In this document: positions 33,745 through 42,473 of the stretch, in pieces | Position numbering within the stretch: the first letter of the stretch is position 1 | How the letters are laid out: each line of letters opens with the position of its first letter | Assembly (NCBI GenBank): GCA_035542475.1 | Contig: DATKLL010000108.1 | Location: forward strand, 1 to 64,000 | Direction: 5' to 3' | Origin: DATKLL01 sp035542475 | GTDB taxonomy: Bacteria; Desulfobacterota; Syntrophia; Syntrophales; UBA2185 | Length of the DNA stretch: 64,000 bases | Notes under the pieces: model-generated | The model's input: only the letters and a program-made list of their open reading frames with translations | What the model was told of the DNA's origin: nothing | Database searches by the model: none | Program-made: the position numbers and the translations under genes

Positions 33745-34485
33745 TCAATTCAAACCCAATATCTCTTTCAATCTCGCAGCATTTTTCGGGGCATACCCGC
33801 CGAAGTCGTTGTCAAAATACACGTAGGTATCTCTGTTCCATATCTTTATTTTCCTGGCCAATGTCCGGAGTTCTTCTTCCGTATAGTCCGATGCATAAAG
33901 TTTCCTCGACCCGTGAAGACGGATATAGATGAAGTCAGCAGTAACCGCTTCGCTATAGGGATAACGACCGGCAGTATCTGATATACAGAAGGCAATATGA
34001 TGCTTTTTGAGCTTTGCAAGAACGCTTTCTTCCAGCCAGCTCTTATGGCGGACCTCAAGCGTGCAGCGATGGTGGTATTTTTCCAGACTTGCGCAAAATT
34101 CATCAAATACACTTTCATTAAAGGTAAGACCCGGTGGCAGTTGAAAAAGAATAGGGCCGAACTTTTCTTTCAGTATCCCTGCAGCGTTGAAGAATCGCTC
34201 CAGGGATTCACCTGCATCCCTTAACCGCTTGATATGTGTTATATATCGGCTTGCCTTGACCGCCCATACAAACCTTTCCGGCGTTTTCTGCCTCCAGTTT
34301 TCTAAAGTTTCCGGCCTGGGTTGCCGATAAAAGGTTGTGTTCACTTCGACAGTTGTGAAGTTCCGGGCATAATACTGAAGCCACATAGATTTCGGGCACT
34401 CGCGAGGATAGAAAACATCCCGCCAGTGATCGTAGTTCCAACCCGATGTCCCAATGTAAATATTGGAATTCATTTTCTTTGACAT
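33745..34485 (-). CDS. DUF72 family protein (YecE-like)
   Basis: 246 residues of the TIM-barrel-like DUF72 family. IGTSGWNYDHWRDVFYP at the N-terminus, VEVNTTFYRQP, WAVKASRYITH, LEVRHKSW and YIRLHG are the family blocks. Function unproven; the fold suggests an endonuclease- or isomerase-like barrel. It converges on the leucyltransferase gene with 12 bp between stops and no clear terminator. Confidence 0.92.
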   Translation of the reverse strand: MSKKMNSNIYIGTSGWNYDHWRDVFYPRECPKSMWLQYYARNFTTVEVNTTFYRQPRPETLENWRQKTPERFVWAVKASRYITHIKRLRDAGESLERFFNAAGILKEKFGPILFQLPPGLTFNESVFDEFCASLEKYHHRCTLEVRHKSWLEESVLAKLKKHHIAFCISDTAGRYPYSEAVTADFIYIRLHGSRKLYASDYTEEELRTLARKIKIWNRDTYVYFDNDFGGYAPKNAARLKEILGLN

Positions 34486-34585
34486 AGACCCATATTTACC
34501 CTATACTTGCAGATAATATCATAAATATGACAGAAATATTTGCATAAAGTGAAAAAGTACTGCTAATGAAAGGAGACCGAGAATA

Positions 34586-34945
34586 ATGAGAAGACTTTTT
34601 GTATGTTTTATTTTGATTTTTCTGTTTGCCGTTTACGGTTGTGGCTGGAATCGATCTTTATATTATGACGTTAAAATAGTGGGTGACGAAGAAGCTATAA
34701 ATCATAATGCCAACGGAAAGGAACTAGCCTCACAGGATAGGCATAAAGAAGCTATCAAGGAATTTAAAAAAGCAGTGGCGCTTGATCCATTTTATTCGGA
34801 GGCATTCCTCAACATGAGCAAATCTTATTATGCCATAGACGATATGGAGTTTGCTCATTTTTACAACATTAAGTATCACGAAACCGATCAATACAGAGAT
34901 TACATGTATAAATATCGGTTGGACTATCAACTGGTAAGCTGGTAG
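34586..34945 (+). CDS. Small TPR-containing lipoprotein
   Basis: 119 residues. The N-terminus is a signal sequence ending VYGCG, so a lipoprotein with lipidated Cys at about residue 19. One TPR-like helix pair follows (QDRHKEAIKEFKKAVALDPFYSEAFLNMSKSYYAI). AAGGAGACC precedes the start. Its 3' end overlaps the convergent methyltransferase gene by 19 bp. Function unknown; probably an envelope scaffold or assembly factor. Confidence 0.82.
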   Translation: MRRLFVCFILIFLFAVYGCGWNRSLYYDVKIVGDEEAINHNANGKELASQDRHKEAIKEFKKAVALDPFYSEAFLNMSKSYYAIDDMEFAHFYNIKYHETDQYRDYMYKYRLDYQLVSW

Positions 34946-35481
34946 AAATAGATCGGGTCTCCATGTAGAGAGGATTCGGGATAAAGTACTTCCGAATGCC
35001 TCCAGCCCGGAATGGGGAAGTTGCAGGATATAACGCGGGTCCCCGGACGAAGCTCTGCTTCCAGTTTATGAGCAAGCTTCCCCATGACATCGGGAAAGAG
35101 GTAACAGAAAATCACGTCGGCATCCCGAATATTTACATTCCAGAAATTGTTTAACCGAATTTCAATCCCTTCCATGCCAAATGTACGGATACGCGCCAGT
35201 ATATAGGCCAGAGGGTTAACTTCAAAGCCCAGCGCCTTTACGCCGTATCTTTTCTTTGCTTCCCGAAGAACCCTTCCGTCCCCGCACCCAATGTCTACAA
35301 AAAGATCATCCCTTTTCATCGGCAGATGATCAAGGAACGTTCTCACACGCACACGCGCGGACGGGTGGAACATGGCACCCTGAGTTATAGGAAACACTGT
35401 AATAATACAAAAAGCGAATAGCAATTTGAAGGCAACGAGAACCCCTATTACGATAAAAACAACGATAATCCATGGCTGCAT
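34927..35481 (-). CDS. Membrane-anchored class I SAM-dependent methyltransferase
   Basis: 184 residues. A single N-terminal membrane segment (about 5-30) anchors a Rossmann-type domain with LFVDIGCGDGRVL (SAM-binding glycine loop), ALGFEVNPLAY and DADVIFCYLFPD. Substrate unknown. A GGGGAG site lies 8 bases before the ATG. The 3' end overlaps the lipoprotein gene on the other strand by 19 bp. Upstream on the same strand lies the SPOR protein gene. Confidence 0.85.
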   Translation of the reverse strand: MQPWIIVVFIVIGVLVAFKLLFAFCIITVFPITQGAMFHPSARVRVRTFLDHLPMKRDDLFVDIGCGDGRVLREAKKRYGVKALGFEVNPLAYILARIRTFGMEGIEIRLNNFWNVNIRDADVIFCYLFPDVMGKLAHKLEAELRPGTRVISCNFPIPGWRHSEVLYPESSLHGDPIYFYQLTS

Positions 35482-35520
35482 ATCGATTTCTCCCCAATTT
35501 CTCCATGCAGGTATTGTCTT

Positions 35521-36198
35521 TTATGAATTTCCTTCAGATATACTTTGAATGAAGCTTCCGGGATACATTTCAAGTACTTTTTTTTCCTTCATATACGTGG
35601 AAGCCTCTTTGGTATTTGCAAAATGTCCGATCAGAATTCTATACCATGTCCCCCGTCCCGGGATATTCGCTCTTTCCGTGCGGACGTCGCGGTGTTTTTT
35701 TTTAAGGTCTGATACAAACTCCGTTGCGGCATTTTCTTCGTTCTCCGGATAAGACCTGATCTGTATAGAGTACTTCTTCACGTTTGATGTTTTCGACGAA
35801 TCAGTTACATATGCAATTTCAGTTCGTCCTTTTGGCTTTGTATCTTCAACGGGAGGAACAATAACCGATTTGCCCGCCGGTCTGTTAATCCTTTGAGAAT
35901 AAATTTTGCCTCCGGAATCAGTCGCATAATGTTGTTGAACGGCCGGCCAGAAAAAAAACGCCGCAAGAACCAACAGAACGATGGATATAATTGTAAACGA
36001 GGCGATTAACGAAAAACGGGTTTTTTGCTTCTTTTGCTTTATTGAAGGCGGCTTCTCTGTTTGACTTGGAAGTTTGACACCGACAGTCGTCTCTGATTCT
36101 TCTATGTGGGAAAACAGGTCTTTTTCGCCTGCAACTTCATAATAGAGAGCTTCCAGTTCATGTTCGAGTTCACTCTCTTTCAGGCTATCTTTTTCCAT
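35521..36198 (-). CDS. SPOR-domain membrane protein
   Basis: 225 residues: a Lys-rich cytoplasmic N-terminus, one membrane segment (about 78-99), a linker, and a C-terminal SPOR domain (about 145-220) with YSIQIRSYPENEENA and WYRILIGHFANTKEA. SPOR domains bind denuded peptidoglycan at septa. Third gene of a minus-strand set with the MinD-like ATPase and the J-domain/HTH protein, which points to cell-division or pole positioning work. No strong ribosome site before the ATG. Confidence 0.88.
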   Translation of the reverse strand: MEKDSLKESELEHELEALYYEVAGEKDLFSHIEESETTVGVKLPSQTEKPPSIKQKKQKTRFSLIASFTIISIVLLVLAAFFFWPAVQQHYATDSGGKIYSQRINRPAGKSVIVPPVEDTKPKGRTEIAYVTDSSKTSNVKKYSIQIRSYPENEENAATEFVSDLKKKHRDVRTERANIPGRGTWYRILIGHFANTKEASTYMKEKKVLEMYPGSFIQSISEGNS

Positions 36199-36231
36199 AA
36201 CATGTTTATTCTTGACGACTTACCGATAAAT

Positions 36232-36882
36232 TTAGCTTTCAATACCGAAGCGCTTGATATAGCCGTTGATAACAATACTTTCATCTACCTGAAGACACCG
36301 GGCATATGATTTTAAGAAGCCTTTCAGATATACCATCGGCAGAAAAAGGTCGAATTTATCTTCCTCAATAGCTTGAAGTATACCGACCCTAATATTAGTC
36401 AGCTCGGCGATTTTTTCCAGTGTAATTCCCAGAGCCGTTCTTATTTTCTTTAAATCCTCACCGCTCAGGATATCCCGAGCGAGGATCTCTTGAATCAACG
36501 GATTTTGTAAGGCCCGGCTTCTCAAATCCTCCATCCTGTTATTTTGAGGCCGAATAACCGGATGGTCTTTCCTGAACTCATATATTGAAATAGGTTCCTT
36601 CACCTTATCACGGTATTGCTGTCCTTTCTCCAATACACCAAGCTCAATCAGTTTTTTATCGTATTCGGTCCTTGATTCAGGGTTGATCAGGGTAAGGTAA
36701 GCCTCTTCCAGACAGCAAACAATTTCTTTTCTTTCCTCCGCGGAAAAGAAGGAATAGCTTGCCATTGACCCGTCATGATAAAGCTCAAACGCTTTTTTAT
36801 AGGCTCGGCTGATCTCCAATGGAGATGCGTCAGGAGAAAGCTCCAGCAGCTCATAGTAGTTCTGTTCCCGGACAGGTTTCAT
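36232..36882 (-). CDS. Degenerate J-domain fused to RodZ-like helix-turn-helix
   Basis: 216 residues. Residues about 6-80 read as a J-domain (NYYELLELSPDASPLEISRAYKKAF ... ESRTEYDKKL) but the HPD loop is replaced by HDG, so it probably cannot stimulate DnaK. Residues about 138-216 are an HTH_25/RodZ-like domain (LKKIRTALGITLEKIAELTNI, then YLKGFLKSYARCLQVD). In RodZ this fold binds MreB or FtsZ-type filaments rather than DNA. Sits between the MinD-like ATPase and the SPOR gene, and may link them. Confidence 0.85.
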   Translation of the reverse strand: MKPVREQNYYELLELSPDASPLEISRAYKKAFELYHDGSMASYSFFSAEERKEIVCCLEEAYLTLINPESRTEYDKKLIELGVLEKGQQYRDKVKEPISIYEFRKDHPVIRPQNNRMEDLRSRALQNPLIQEILARDILSGEDLKKIRTALGITLEKIAELTNIRVGILQAIEEDKFDLFLPMVYLKGFLKSYARCLQVDESIVINGYIKRFGIES

Positions 36883-36916
36883 GGGATCTTTTTTTATCCT
36901 TAATATGCAAATATAA

Positions 36917-37855
36917 TCAATGATAATTCGAGAAAATAGATTTCTTCTCTTTTATTATTGACTGCATGTTTTTGCAGCACTCCCTGAGGTCAAGGGCGGT
37001 CTGGGTATAAGGATAAAGATCGAGAAATGGTATTTTTTTGCAGATTGAATTATGAACTCTATCATCAAAGCTGATACTGCCAAGAAAATGCATCTTCAGA
37101 GAAAGATGCCTTTCTATAATTTTACAGATCAATACGCCTGTATTAGGATTATCTTGTTTTCTCAGTTGATTAAGAATCAGCTTGAAATGGAATTCCTGAA
37201 GAGCCTTCTCAAGGTTCTCCCCTTTTTCCGGATCCAATTCTTTCATGATATTAAGAAGGACTTCCGGATTATTTATGGTAGCTCTTCTGTTTCTCCTTTC
37301 AGCTTCATCAGCCAATGCCCTGTAATTACTAACGTTGAGCACCTGGCGAATCTTCCGGATATAGACGGAACGGATAAGACGGTAAATATTTTCTATAGAA
37401 GTCGGCTCAGGTGTAGTTACTAAAATACCAGAGTTTGAAATCATAAGAAAATCAATTGTATTAAAGGACGTCCCCGCACCTAAATCCAACAGAATATAAT
37501 CGTAAGGAAGCTTGGAGATATGTCTCAACAGCTTCATTTTTTGCTCATGAGCAAGACTGGTGATGTCCAGATTATTCATCGCACTGCTGATGAAATAGAG
37601 TTCGGGAACAGTCGTAGGTACAACCGTCTCTTCAAGTGTTCTTACCCTTTTACTGATGAAATCTGAAATGCTTTTGTCCGGATGAGGTATGCCGAGGATT
37701 GTGTGCAGATTCGCAGCGCCAAAGTCAATGTCGATAAGAAGTGTCCTGTACCCTTGTTTTGCAAGCAGAATCCCGAGACCGCCGGTTACAAAACTCTTGC
37801 CGGACCCGCCTTTTCCGCCCCCGATGGGGCATATATGCTTTACAGGGTCTGCCAA
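36917..37855 (-). CDS. MinD/ParA-type ATPase (FlhG-like)
   Basis: 312 residues. The deviant Walker A GGKGGSGKS (about residues 13-21), LLIDIDFGAANLHTILG and YILLDLGAGTSFNTIDF are the MinD/ParA motifs; the absence of a HTH and the LISNSGILVTTPEPTSI stretch are like FlhG/MinD-2 proteins that position cell-pole structures. The start is a TTG, since no ATG occurs before the P-loop and an in-frame stop lies four codons upstream. Heads a minus-strand group with the J-domain/HTH and SPOR genes. Confidence 0.9.
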   Translation of the reverse strand: MADPVKHICPIGGGKGGSGKSFVTGGLGILLAKQGYRTLLIDIDFGAANLHTILGIPHPDKSISDFISKRVRTLEETVVPTTVPELYFISSAMNNLDITSLAHEQKMKLLRHISKLPYDYILLDLGAGTSFNTIDFLMISNSGILVTTPEPTSIENIYRLIRSVYIRKIRQVLNVSNYRALADEAERRNRRATINNPEVLLNIMKELDPEKGENLEKALQEFHFKLILNQLRKQDNPNTGVLICKIIERHLSLKMHFLGSISFDDRVHNSICKKIPFLDLYPYTQTALDLRECCKNMQSIIKEKKSIFSNYH

Positions 37856-38087
37856 AGCTCGAATCTAATAGACTATTAATAAACTAAGATCAAAAAACAA
37901 GTTTCTCCCGATTCCGAAGTTTACATACCTTCTACTTTTGCCGTCTGTATCCTGATAACCTTACAATATTTAAACCAACTTAGGCAGTGAAGATATCATC
38001 TATGCATTTCAGGAATAATCGGTTCTCAGCTGAGAGACGTATTCTTTAACTTACTTTTACACTTAAAAGATGGTTGAATATCTAATA
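37856..38087. other. Intergenic region upstream of the MinD-like gene
   Basis: 232 bp, A+T-rich, between two minus-strand genes; expected to contain the promoter of the MinD-like operon. No clear motif seen. Confidence 0.3.
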
Positions 38088-38315
38088 CTAAAGCTGTTTA
38101 AGCCTAGCAAGCATTGTTTTCTTTGTTTTTACTGCCTTTATTCCTTCTGCTGCCTTTGCGTTATTCAAGCCTGTGCTCAACCAGTTGTAAAAGTCGTTCT
38201 TGTCCTTATTGCAGTGATATTTGAATGTTTCTTCGTCAAGGGTTTCGAGAACTTTAATTAATGTCTCTATAGAATGAGCGGTCTGGCCATTATGGAAATA
38301 AAACACCGACGTCAT
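38088..38315 (-). CDS. Small conserved-looking protein (75 residues), DUF5752-like
   Basis: Reads FHNGQTAHSIETLIKVLETL, then DEETFKYHCNKDKNDFYNWL and a Lys-rich tail. The pattern (ordered response to a label such as NGxxxxS, then DEExFxxHxNxxKNDFxNW) resembles a small domain I recall as DUF5752 from anaerobes and archaea; function unknown. AGGAGG lies seven bases before the ATG, strongly supporting the start. It stands alone between A+T-rich gaps. Confidence 0.75.
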   Translation of the reverse strand: MTSVFYFHNGQTAHSIETLIKVLETLDEETFKYHCNKDKNDFYNWLSTGLNNAKAAEGIKAVKTKKTMLARLKQL

Positions 38316-38919
38316 AATTTAACCTCCTATCACTCTTAATGCAGCAAGTTGAAATTTTTCTTCCTAATCTGCACTTACGTTTCCCGAAAGTGCCATAATC
38401 ATTTCAATCACGCATTTGTTGGCTGTGTGTTATTAATCCATGACCTTGGTGATTATAATTAGTAACTTATACCATAATTCTTGATGATATATCCATTAAT
38501 TATTAATATCGGAAGACGTGTACATTAATCTAAGCTAAAGTTTTTCTTTTTATTTCTATGGAAAATCATCATCCACTAAATAATTTCTTATTTTGTGATC
38601 CCCATTACATTCTTATTTTCTCTGTATGCCGATACTATCAGCAAGCCATCGGATATCATACCTGAATTGCATCCATGGGAAGCCGCGTATAAAAGTTTAA
38701 GGAAGTGCATTAAATTGCCGAATATATAAACAATTGCAGATCAGAAAATTTCGGCAGATGAAAGTTATATGGGTAATATATTGATTTTTCTAGCGATATT
38801 TATATTGATACCCATAAATTTTCTAAAATAAAGACAGGGGATGCACTTAATTAGGACGGTGTCCTCATAGACTCTGCCCCGGAAGAATATTTCAAATCAA
38901 TTTTTGAAGGATGGCCATT
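38316..38919. other. Intergenic region, about 600 bp
   Basis: Divergent gap between the 75-residue gene and the M23 peptidase operon. A+T-rich throughout. I found no gene, tRNA, strong hairpin or promoter that I would defend. Confidence 0.4.
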
Positions 38920-39771
38920 ATGCCACATTACAGAAAAATCAAAATATTCTTTAAAAAAGCCCTTACTCCCGTCACCATCATGTTTATCCCTCATGATAAT
39001 TCCCGCAGATCGCTTAATATGAATGTCCCTGCCATCGGAGTCTTTCTATCAACCATTTGCAGCATTGTCGGTGCTGTTTATCTCTTGTCCATGCTGCCCT
39101 ACGCCATCAGATATCAGGATATGGAAAAACAACTTCATGATTATTCGAAAAAGGTCGTCGACTTCAAGGCCACACTGGTATCTTTGAAGAAGGCGGAGCA
39201 AGACCTCCATCATCTGGTTTCCCTGGGTTCCAAAGAAAAGATCTTCGATAATGTAGACACGTCGGACATGGGGTCATTCGAAATCGATCAGGTACAGGAA
39301 CAGATCGAATCTTCGATGAAGACCGTCGGCGCCATCAAGGATTATCTGCGGTCGCAAAAGGATCTTTATCTCGCCACCCCCAACGGCTTTCCTGTCCAGG
39401 GGACAATCTCTTCGCCTTTCGGCAAGAGACTTCATCCGGTATCAGGACAGTACGAATTTCACCGAGGTCTTGATATTTCCGCTGATCCCGGTACTCCTAT
39501 CAGGACAACAGCGGACGGGGTTGTCGTCTTTTCCGGCTGGAACGGAGGCGGGGGCAATATCGTTGTAGTCGCTCATGGTCATGGTTTTTCCACCTATTAC
39601 GCTCACAATCGAAAGAATACTGTACATGTGGGACAGAGCATCAAGCGGGGAGATGTCATCGGCTACGTCGGTTCTACAGGCGCCGCTACAGGAAGCCATG
39701 TCCATTATGCGGTCTGGCTCAACGGCAAGTGCAAAAATCCAATTAACTATGCGGGGAGCAGCAGATCCTGA
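38920..39771 (+). CDS. M23 (LytM) peptidase with membrane anchor and coiled coil
   Basis: About 283 residues. A membrane segment (about 37-58), a short coiled coil (about 65-105), and a C-terminal LytM domain with PFGKRLHPVSG, HRGLDIS (zinc ligands His and Asp), GNIVVVAHGHGFSTYYAH and HVHYAVW. The zinc ligands are complete, so it may cut peptidoglycan cross-links rather than only activate amidases. I choose the ATG at 38920, nine bases after GAAGG; an ATG at 38911 abuts that site. First gene of a three-gene operon; its TGA overlaps the next ATG (TGATG). Confidence 0.9.
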   Translation: MPHYRKIKIFFKKALTPVTIMFIPHDNSRRSLNMNVPAIGVFLSTICSIVGAVYLLSMLPYAIRYQDMEKQLHDYSKKVVDFKATLVSLKKAEQDLHHLVSLGSKEKIFDNVDTSDMGSFEIDQVQEQIESSMKTVGAIKDYLRSQKDLYLATPNGFPVQGTISSPFGKRLHPVSGQYEFHRGLDISADPGTPIRTTADGVVVFSGWNGGGGNIVVVAHGHGFSTYYAHNRKNTVHVGQSIKRGDVIGYVGSTGAATGSHVHYAVWLNGKCKNPINYAGSSRS

Positions 39772-40646
39772 TGTTCATTAGAAAGTCGGATAAAATGATT
39801 AATAGATGCACAATAAAATGCATATCCCTTCTTCTACTCTCTATTATATTGCTTATTCCGGCAAATGCAGCGGATAAGAACTATCAGTCCGTTGCCTCCT
39901 TACAGGTTCCAATACTTTTATACCATCGTTTCGGCCCGACGGCGGCCGATAACATGACCGTAACAACTCCCGTCTTTGTGTCCCATCTTGAGTATTTGAG
40001 GACAAACGGCTACTCCATAATACCCCTCAGACAGCTTGTCGACTATTATTTGGGAAAAGGCCTGCCTCCGCCTCCCAGATCTGTCGTGATCACTGCCGAT
40101 GACGGGCATAAATCCGTCTATACAGATATGCTCCCGTTGGTGAAGAAATATCGCATCCCGGTGACCATCTTCATCTATCCATCCGCGATATCGAACGCTT
40201 CATATGCCATGACATGGGATCAGATCAGGGAACTAAAAAAAACCGGGTTTTTCGATATTCAGTCTCACACTTACTGGCATCCCAATTTCAAGAAAGAACA
40301 CGAGAGATTGAGTTCCTCAGCATACGAGAAATTCGTCGATATGCAAATGAGGAAGTCTAAAGCAAAGCTGGAGAAGGAACTTGACGTTAAAATAGACATG
40401 CTTGCCTGGCCTTTTGGTATCAATGATGACTTTCTGATAAAAAAAGCCGCGGAAGCCGGATATGTGGGCACTTTCACTATTGAAGGCCACAGTGCCGATG
40501 CTTCCGATCATGTAATGAAACTCCCCCGCTATTTACTGACAAATGTCAGCAGAGGCAAGGCATTTGAATGGATATTCGCAAATCCAACAAATCAAAAGAT
40601 GTTATTAAGCAAGATGACATCTGGAAACAAGGGTAAAAAGGAATGA
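39771..40646 (+). CDS. Exported polysaccharide deacetylase (NodB domain)
   Basis: 291 residues with a signal peptide (hydrophobic run to about PANAAD). The NodB domain shows VPILLYHRF, VVITADDGHKS (catalytic base Asp and metal Asp; TADDG instead of the commoner TFDDG), SHTYWHP (two metal His) and MLAWPFG. It would remove acetyl groups from an extracellular or periplasmic polysaccharide. The start overlaps the M23 stop; an ATG 24 bases later is an alternative. The stop overlaps the next gene (ATGA). PgaB/PelA-like systems pair such a deacetylase with a glycosidase-like domain; here the second part is a separate gene. Confidence 0.92.
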   Translation: MFIRKSDKMINRCTIKCISLLLLSIILLIPANAADKNYQSVASLQVPILLYHRFGPTAADNMTVTTPVFVSHLEYLRTNGYSIIPLRQLVDYYLGKGLPPPPRSVVITADDGHKSVYTDMLPLVKKYRIPVTIFIYPSAISNASYAMTWDQIRELKKTGFFDIQSHTYWHPNFKKEHERLSSSAYEKFVDMQMRKSKAKLEKELDVKIDMLAWPFGINDDFLIKKAAEAGYVGTFTIEGHSADASDHVMKLPRYLLTNVSRGKAFEWIFANPTNQKMLLSKMTSGNKGKKE

Positions 40647-41974
40647 AAAGAGACAAAATAATATTTATTGTTATACTTCTGGCGGCATCATTCTCAATGT
40701 TGGCATTTGACAGTAACATTCGTGTTCACTCCGGTGATACCGATGATCACAGTGATCATGTCTTATCAACTGGAAGAGTACTTGATGCTAAGACAAATTT
40801 GCCGCTGAAGGGTGCCATTGTAACAATCAACAGCAGTGAGGTGATAGTGACGGATGAAAACGGACTCTTCCCCGTGAAGTCTTCTGTACATAAGATTGCA
40901 GCACGGGCACATGGATATGGAAGAGCAGAACTAGAGATCGCTGCACAGCCAGCAATATCACCGGTTGAGATAAAGTTAAACCCCTTCAAGCCAAAAGCCC
41001 TATATCTCACTGTTTATGGCATAGGAGACAGGACACTCCGGAACTCGGCACTCAGGTATATCAACGAAACAGAGTTGAATTCACTGGTTATTGATATGAA
41101 GGGAGACAGGGGCATTATACCGTACAAGAGTTCGATCCCTCTTGCCTCTCAGATAGGCGCCCAGCGCTTGATAATATTAAAGGATATAAACGGCACAATG
41201 CAGCCCCTGAAGGAGAAAGGGATTTATACAATTGCCCGGATCGTCGTCTTCAAGGACAATCTTCTGGGTACAGCGCGGCCGGATTTGGCAGTAAAGACAC
41301 GTGACGGCAATATATGGAAAGACAGGGAAGGCCTCATATGGGTAGACCCCTCCAAAAAAGAGGTCTGGAACTATAATATCGACCTTGCAATAGAGGCTGC
41401 TAAGAATGGCTTTGACGAAATCCAGTTTGACTATGTCAGGTTCCCGGATCATAAAGGACTTACATTCGGAATACCTAATACGGAAGAAAACAGAGTAAAC
41501 AGCATTTCAGGGTTCCTTATGGAGGCAAAGCGGAGACTTGCACCCTATAACGTTTTCGTTGCCGCGGACATTTTTGGTTATGCGGCCTGGAACCTTAATG
41601 ATACACAGATTGGTCAATCAATAGAGCATCTTTCGCCTCACATTGATTATATATCACTTATGCTCTATCCTTCGGGATTTCACTTAGGAATACCGGGCTA
41701 CAGGAACCCTGTGGCAAACTCAAACAGAATTGTTTATCTCTCGCTGAAAAGAGCTGAAGAACGAACCAATCTTCCGACTATCCGTTTCAGGCCCTGGCTG
41801 CAGGCATTCAAAGATTATGCGTTTGACAGGAGACACTTCACCGGTGTCGAAATCAGGGAACAGATAAAGGCAGTTGAGGATTTCGGCTCCAATGGCTGGA
41901 TGCTCTGGAATCCCAGAAATGTCTATACCTCTGACGGGCTACAGAAAAAGGCTGCACCAATAAGAAGTTCCTAA
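40643..41974 (+). CDS. Exported glycoside-hydrolase-like protein (DUF4015) with a carboxypeptidase-regulatory-like domain
   Basis: 443 residues. N-terminal signal or anchor (about 5-22), then a beta-sandwich regulatory-like domain (about 42-113) with TGRVLDAKTNLPLKGA, then a TIM-barrel domain (about 118-435) of the DUF4015 family: ALYLTVYGIGD, LNSLVIDMKGDRG, GLIWVDPSKKEVWNY, FDEIQFDYVRFPD and GWMLWNPRN. Its substrate is probably a polysaccharide; the acidic residues in the FDEIQFDYVRFP stretch are the likely active site. Translationally coupled to the deacetylase, implying joint processing of one surface polysaccharide. Confidence 0.88.
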   Translation: MKRDKIIFIVILLAASFSMLAFDSNIRVHSGDTDDHSDHVLSTGRVLDAKTNLPLKGAIVTINSSEVIVTDENGLFPVKSSVHKIAARAHGYGRAELEIAAQPAISPVEIKLNPFKPKALYLTVYGIGDRTLRNSALRYINETELNSLVIDMKGDRGIIPYKSSIPLASQIGAQRLIILKDINGTMQPLKEKGIYTIARIVVFKDNLLGTARPDLAVKTRDGNIWKDREGLIWVDPSKKEVWNYNIDLAIEAAKNGFDEIQFDYVRFPDHKGLTFGIPNTEENRVNSISGFLMEAKRRLAPYNVFVAADIFGYAAWNLNDTQIGQSIEHLSPHIDYISLMLYPSGFHLGIPGYRNPVANSNRIVYLSLKRAEERTNLPTIRFRPWLQAFKDYAFDRRHFTGVEIREQIKAVEDFGSNGWMLWNPRNVYTSDGLQKKAAPIRSS

Positions 41975-42002
41975 TATGCCAGTGATGCTATGAATAGGCT
42001 TT

Positions 42003-42377
42003 TCACTTCGTGATACTTTGAATGTTTTTCTTCCCCTGTTCAATGTCTACTTCTATGCCTTTTTTAACATCTTCGGACTTTTTCTTCATCTCTTTGCCCG
42101 CTTTCTTCAACTCTTCCGGCATTTTCTTAAATTCTTCCTTTGTTTCTTTTACCCCCTGTTTGACATCTTCCTTAATTTCCTCGGCCTTGCCGGCCATCGC
42201 CGATTCAGTAAACACATAAAACGAACTGAAGATAATCAGTAAAAAACAAAACATCATTCTTAAAAGGACAAGACCAATCTTACAACCTTTCCCGAATTCA
42301 TCAACCGAGGCAGTCTCTTGGTCTGATACCGCAGCATTATCGGTCAGGAAGCGAGTCCATCTGTAACCTGCTCTCAT
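42003..42377 (-). CDS. Membrane-anchored protein with Lys/Glu-rich helical tail
   Basis: 124 residues. A 38-residue polar N-terminus, one hydrophobic segment (about 39-60), then a long charged amphipathic helix built of repeats such as EEIKEDVKQGVKETKEEFKK and KAGKEMKKKSEDVKKGI, resembling LEA-like or apolipoprotein-like stress proteins. No family assigned. AGGAGA lies eight bases before the ATG. Translation from an internal Met just before the hydrophobic run would give a signal peptide instead. Confidence 0.68.
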   Translation of the reverse strand: MRAGYRWTRFLTDNAAVSDQETASVDEFGKGCKIGLVLLRMMFCFLLIIFSSFYVFTESAMAGKAEEIKEDVKQGVKETKEEFKKMPEELKKAGKEMKKKSEDVKKGIEVDIEQGKKNIQSITK

Positions 42378-42473
42378 TATTTAATCTCCTTTCATTACAA
42401 TACTGAGGTTATTGTCTAGATACCACATAGAGATAACGTGTTTACTGACCTGGTATGGTGTCCAGAATTTTCT

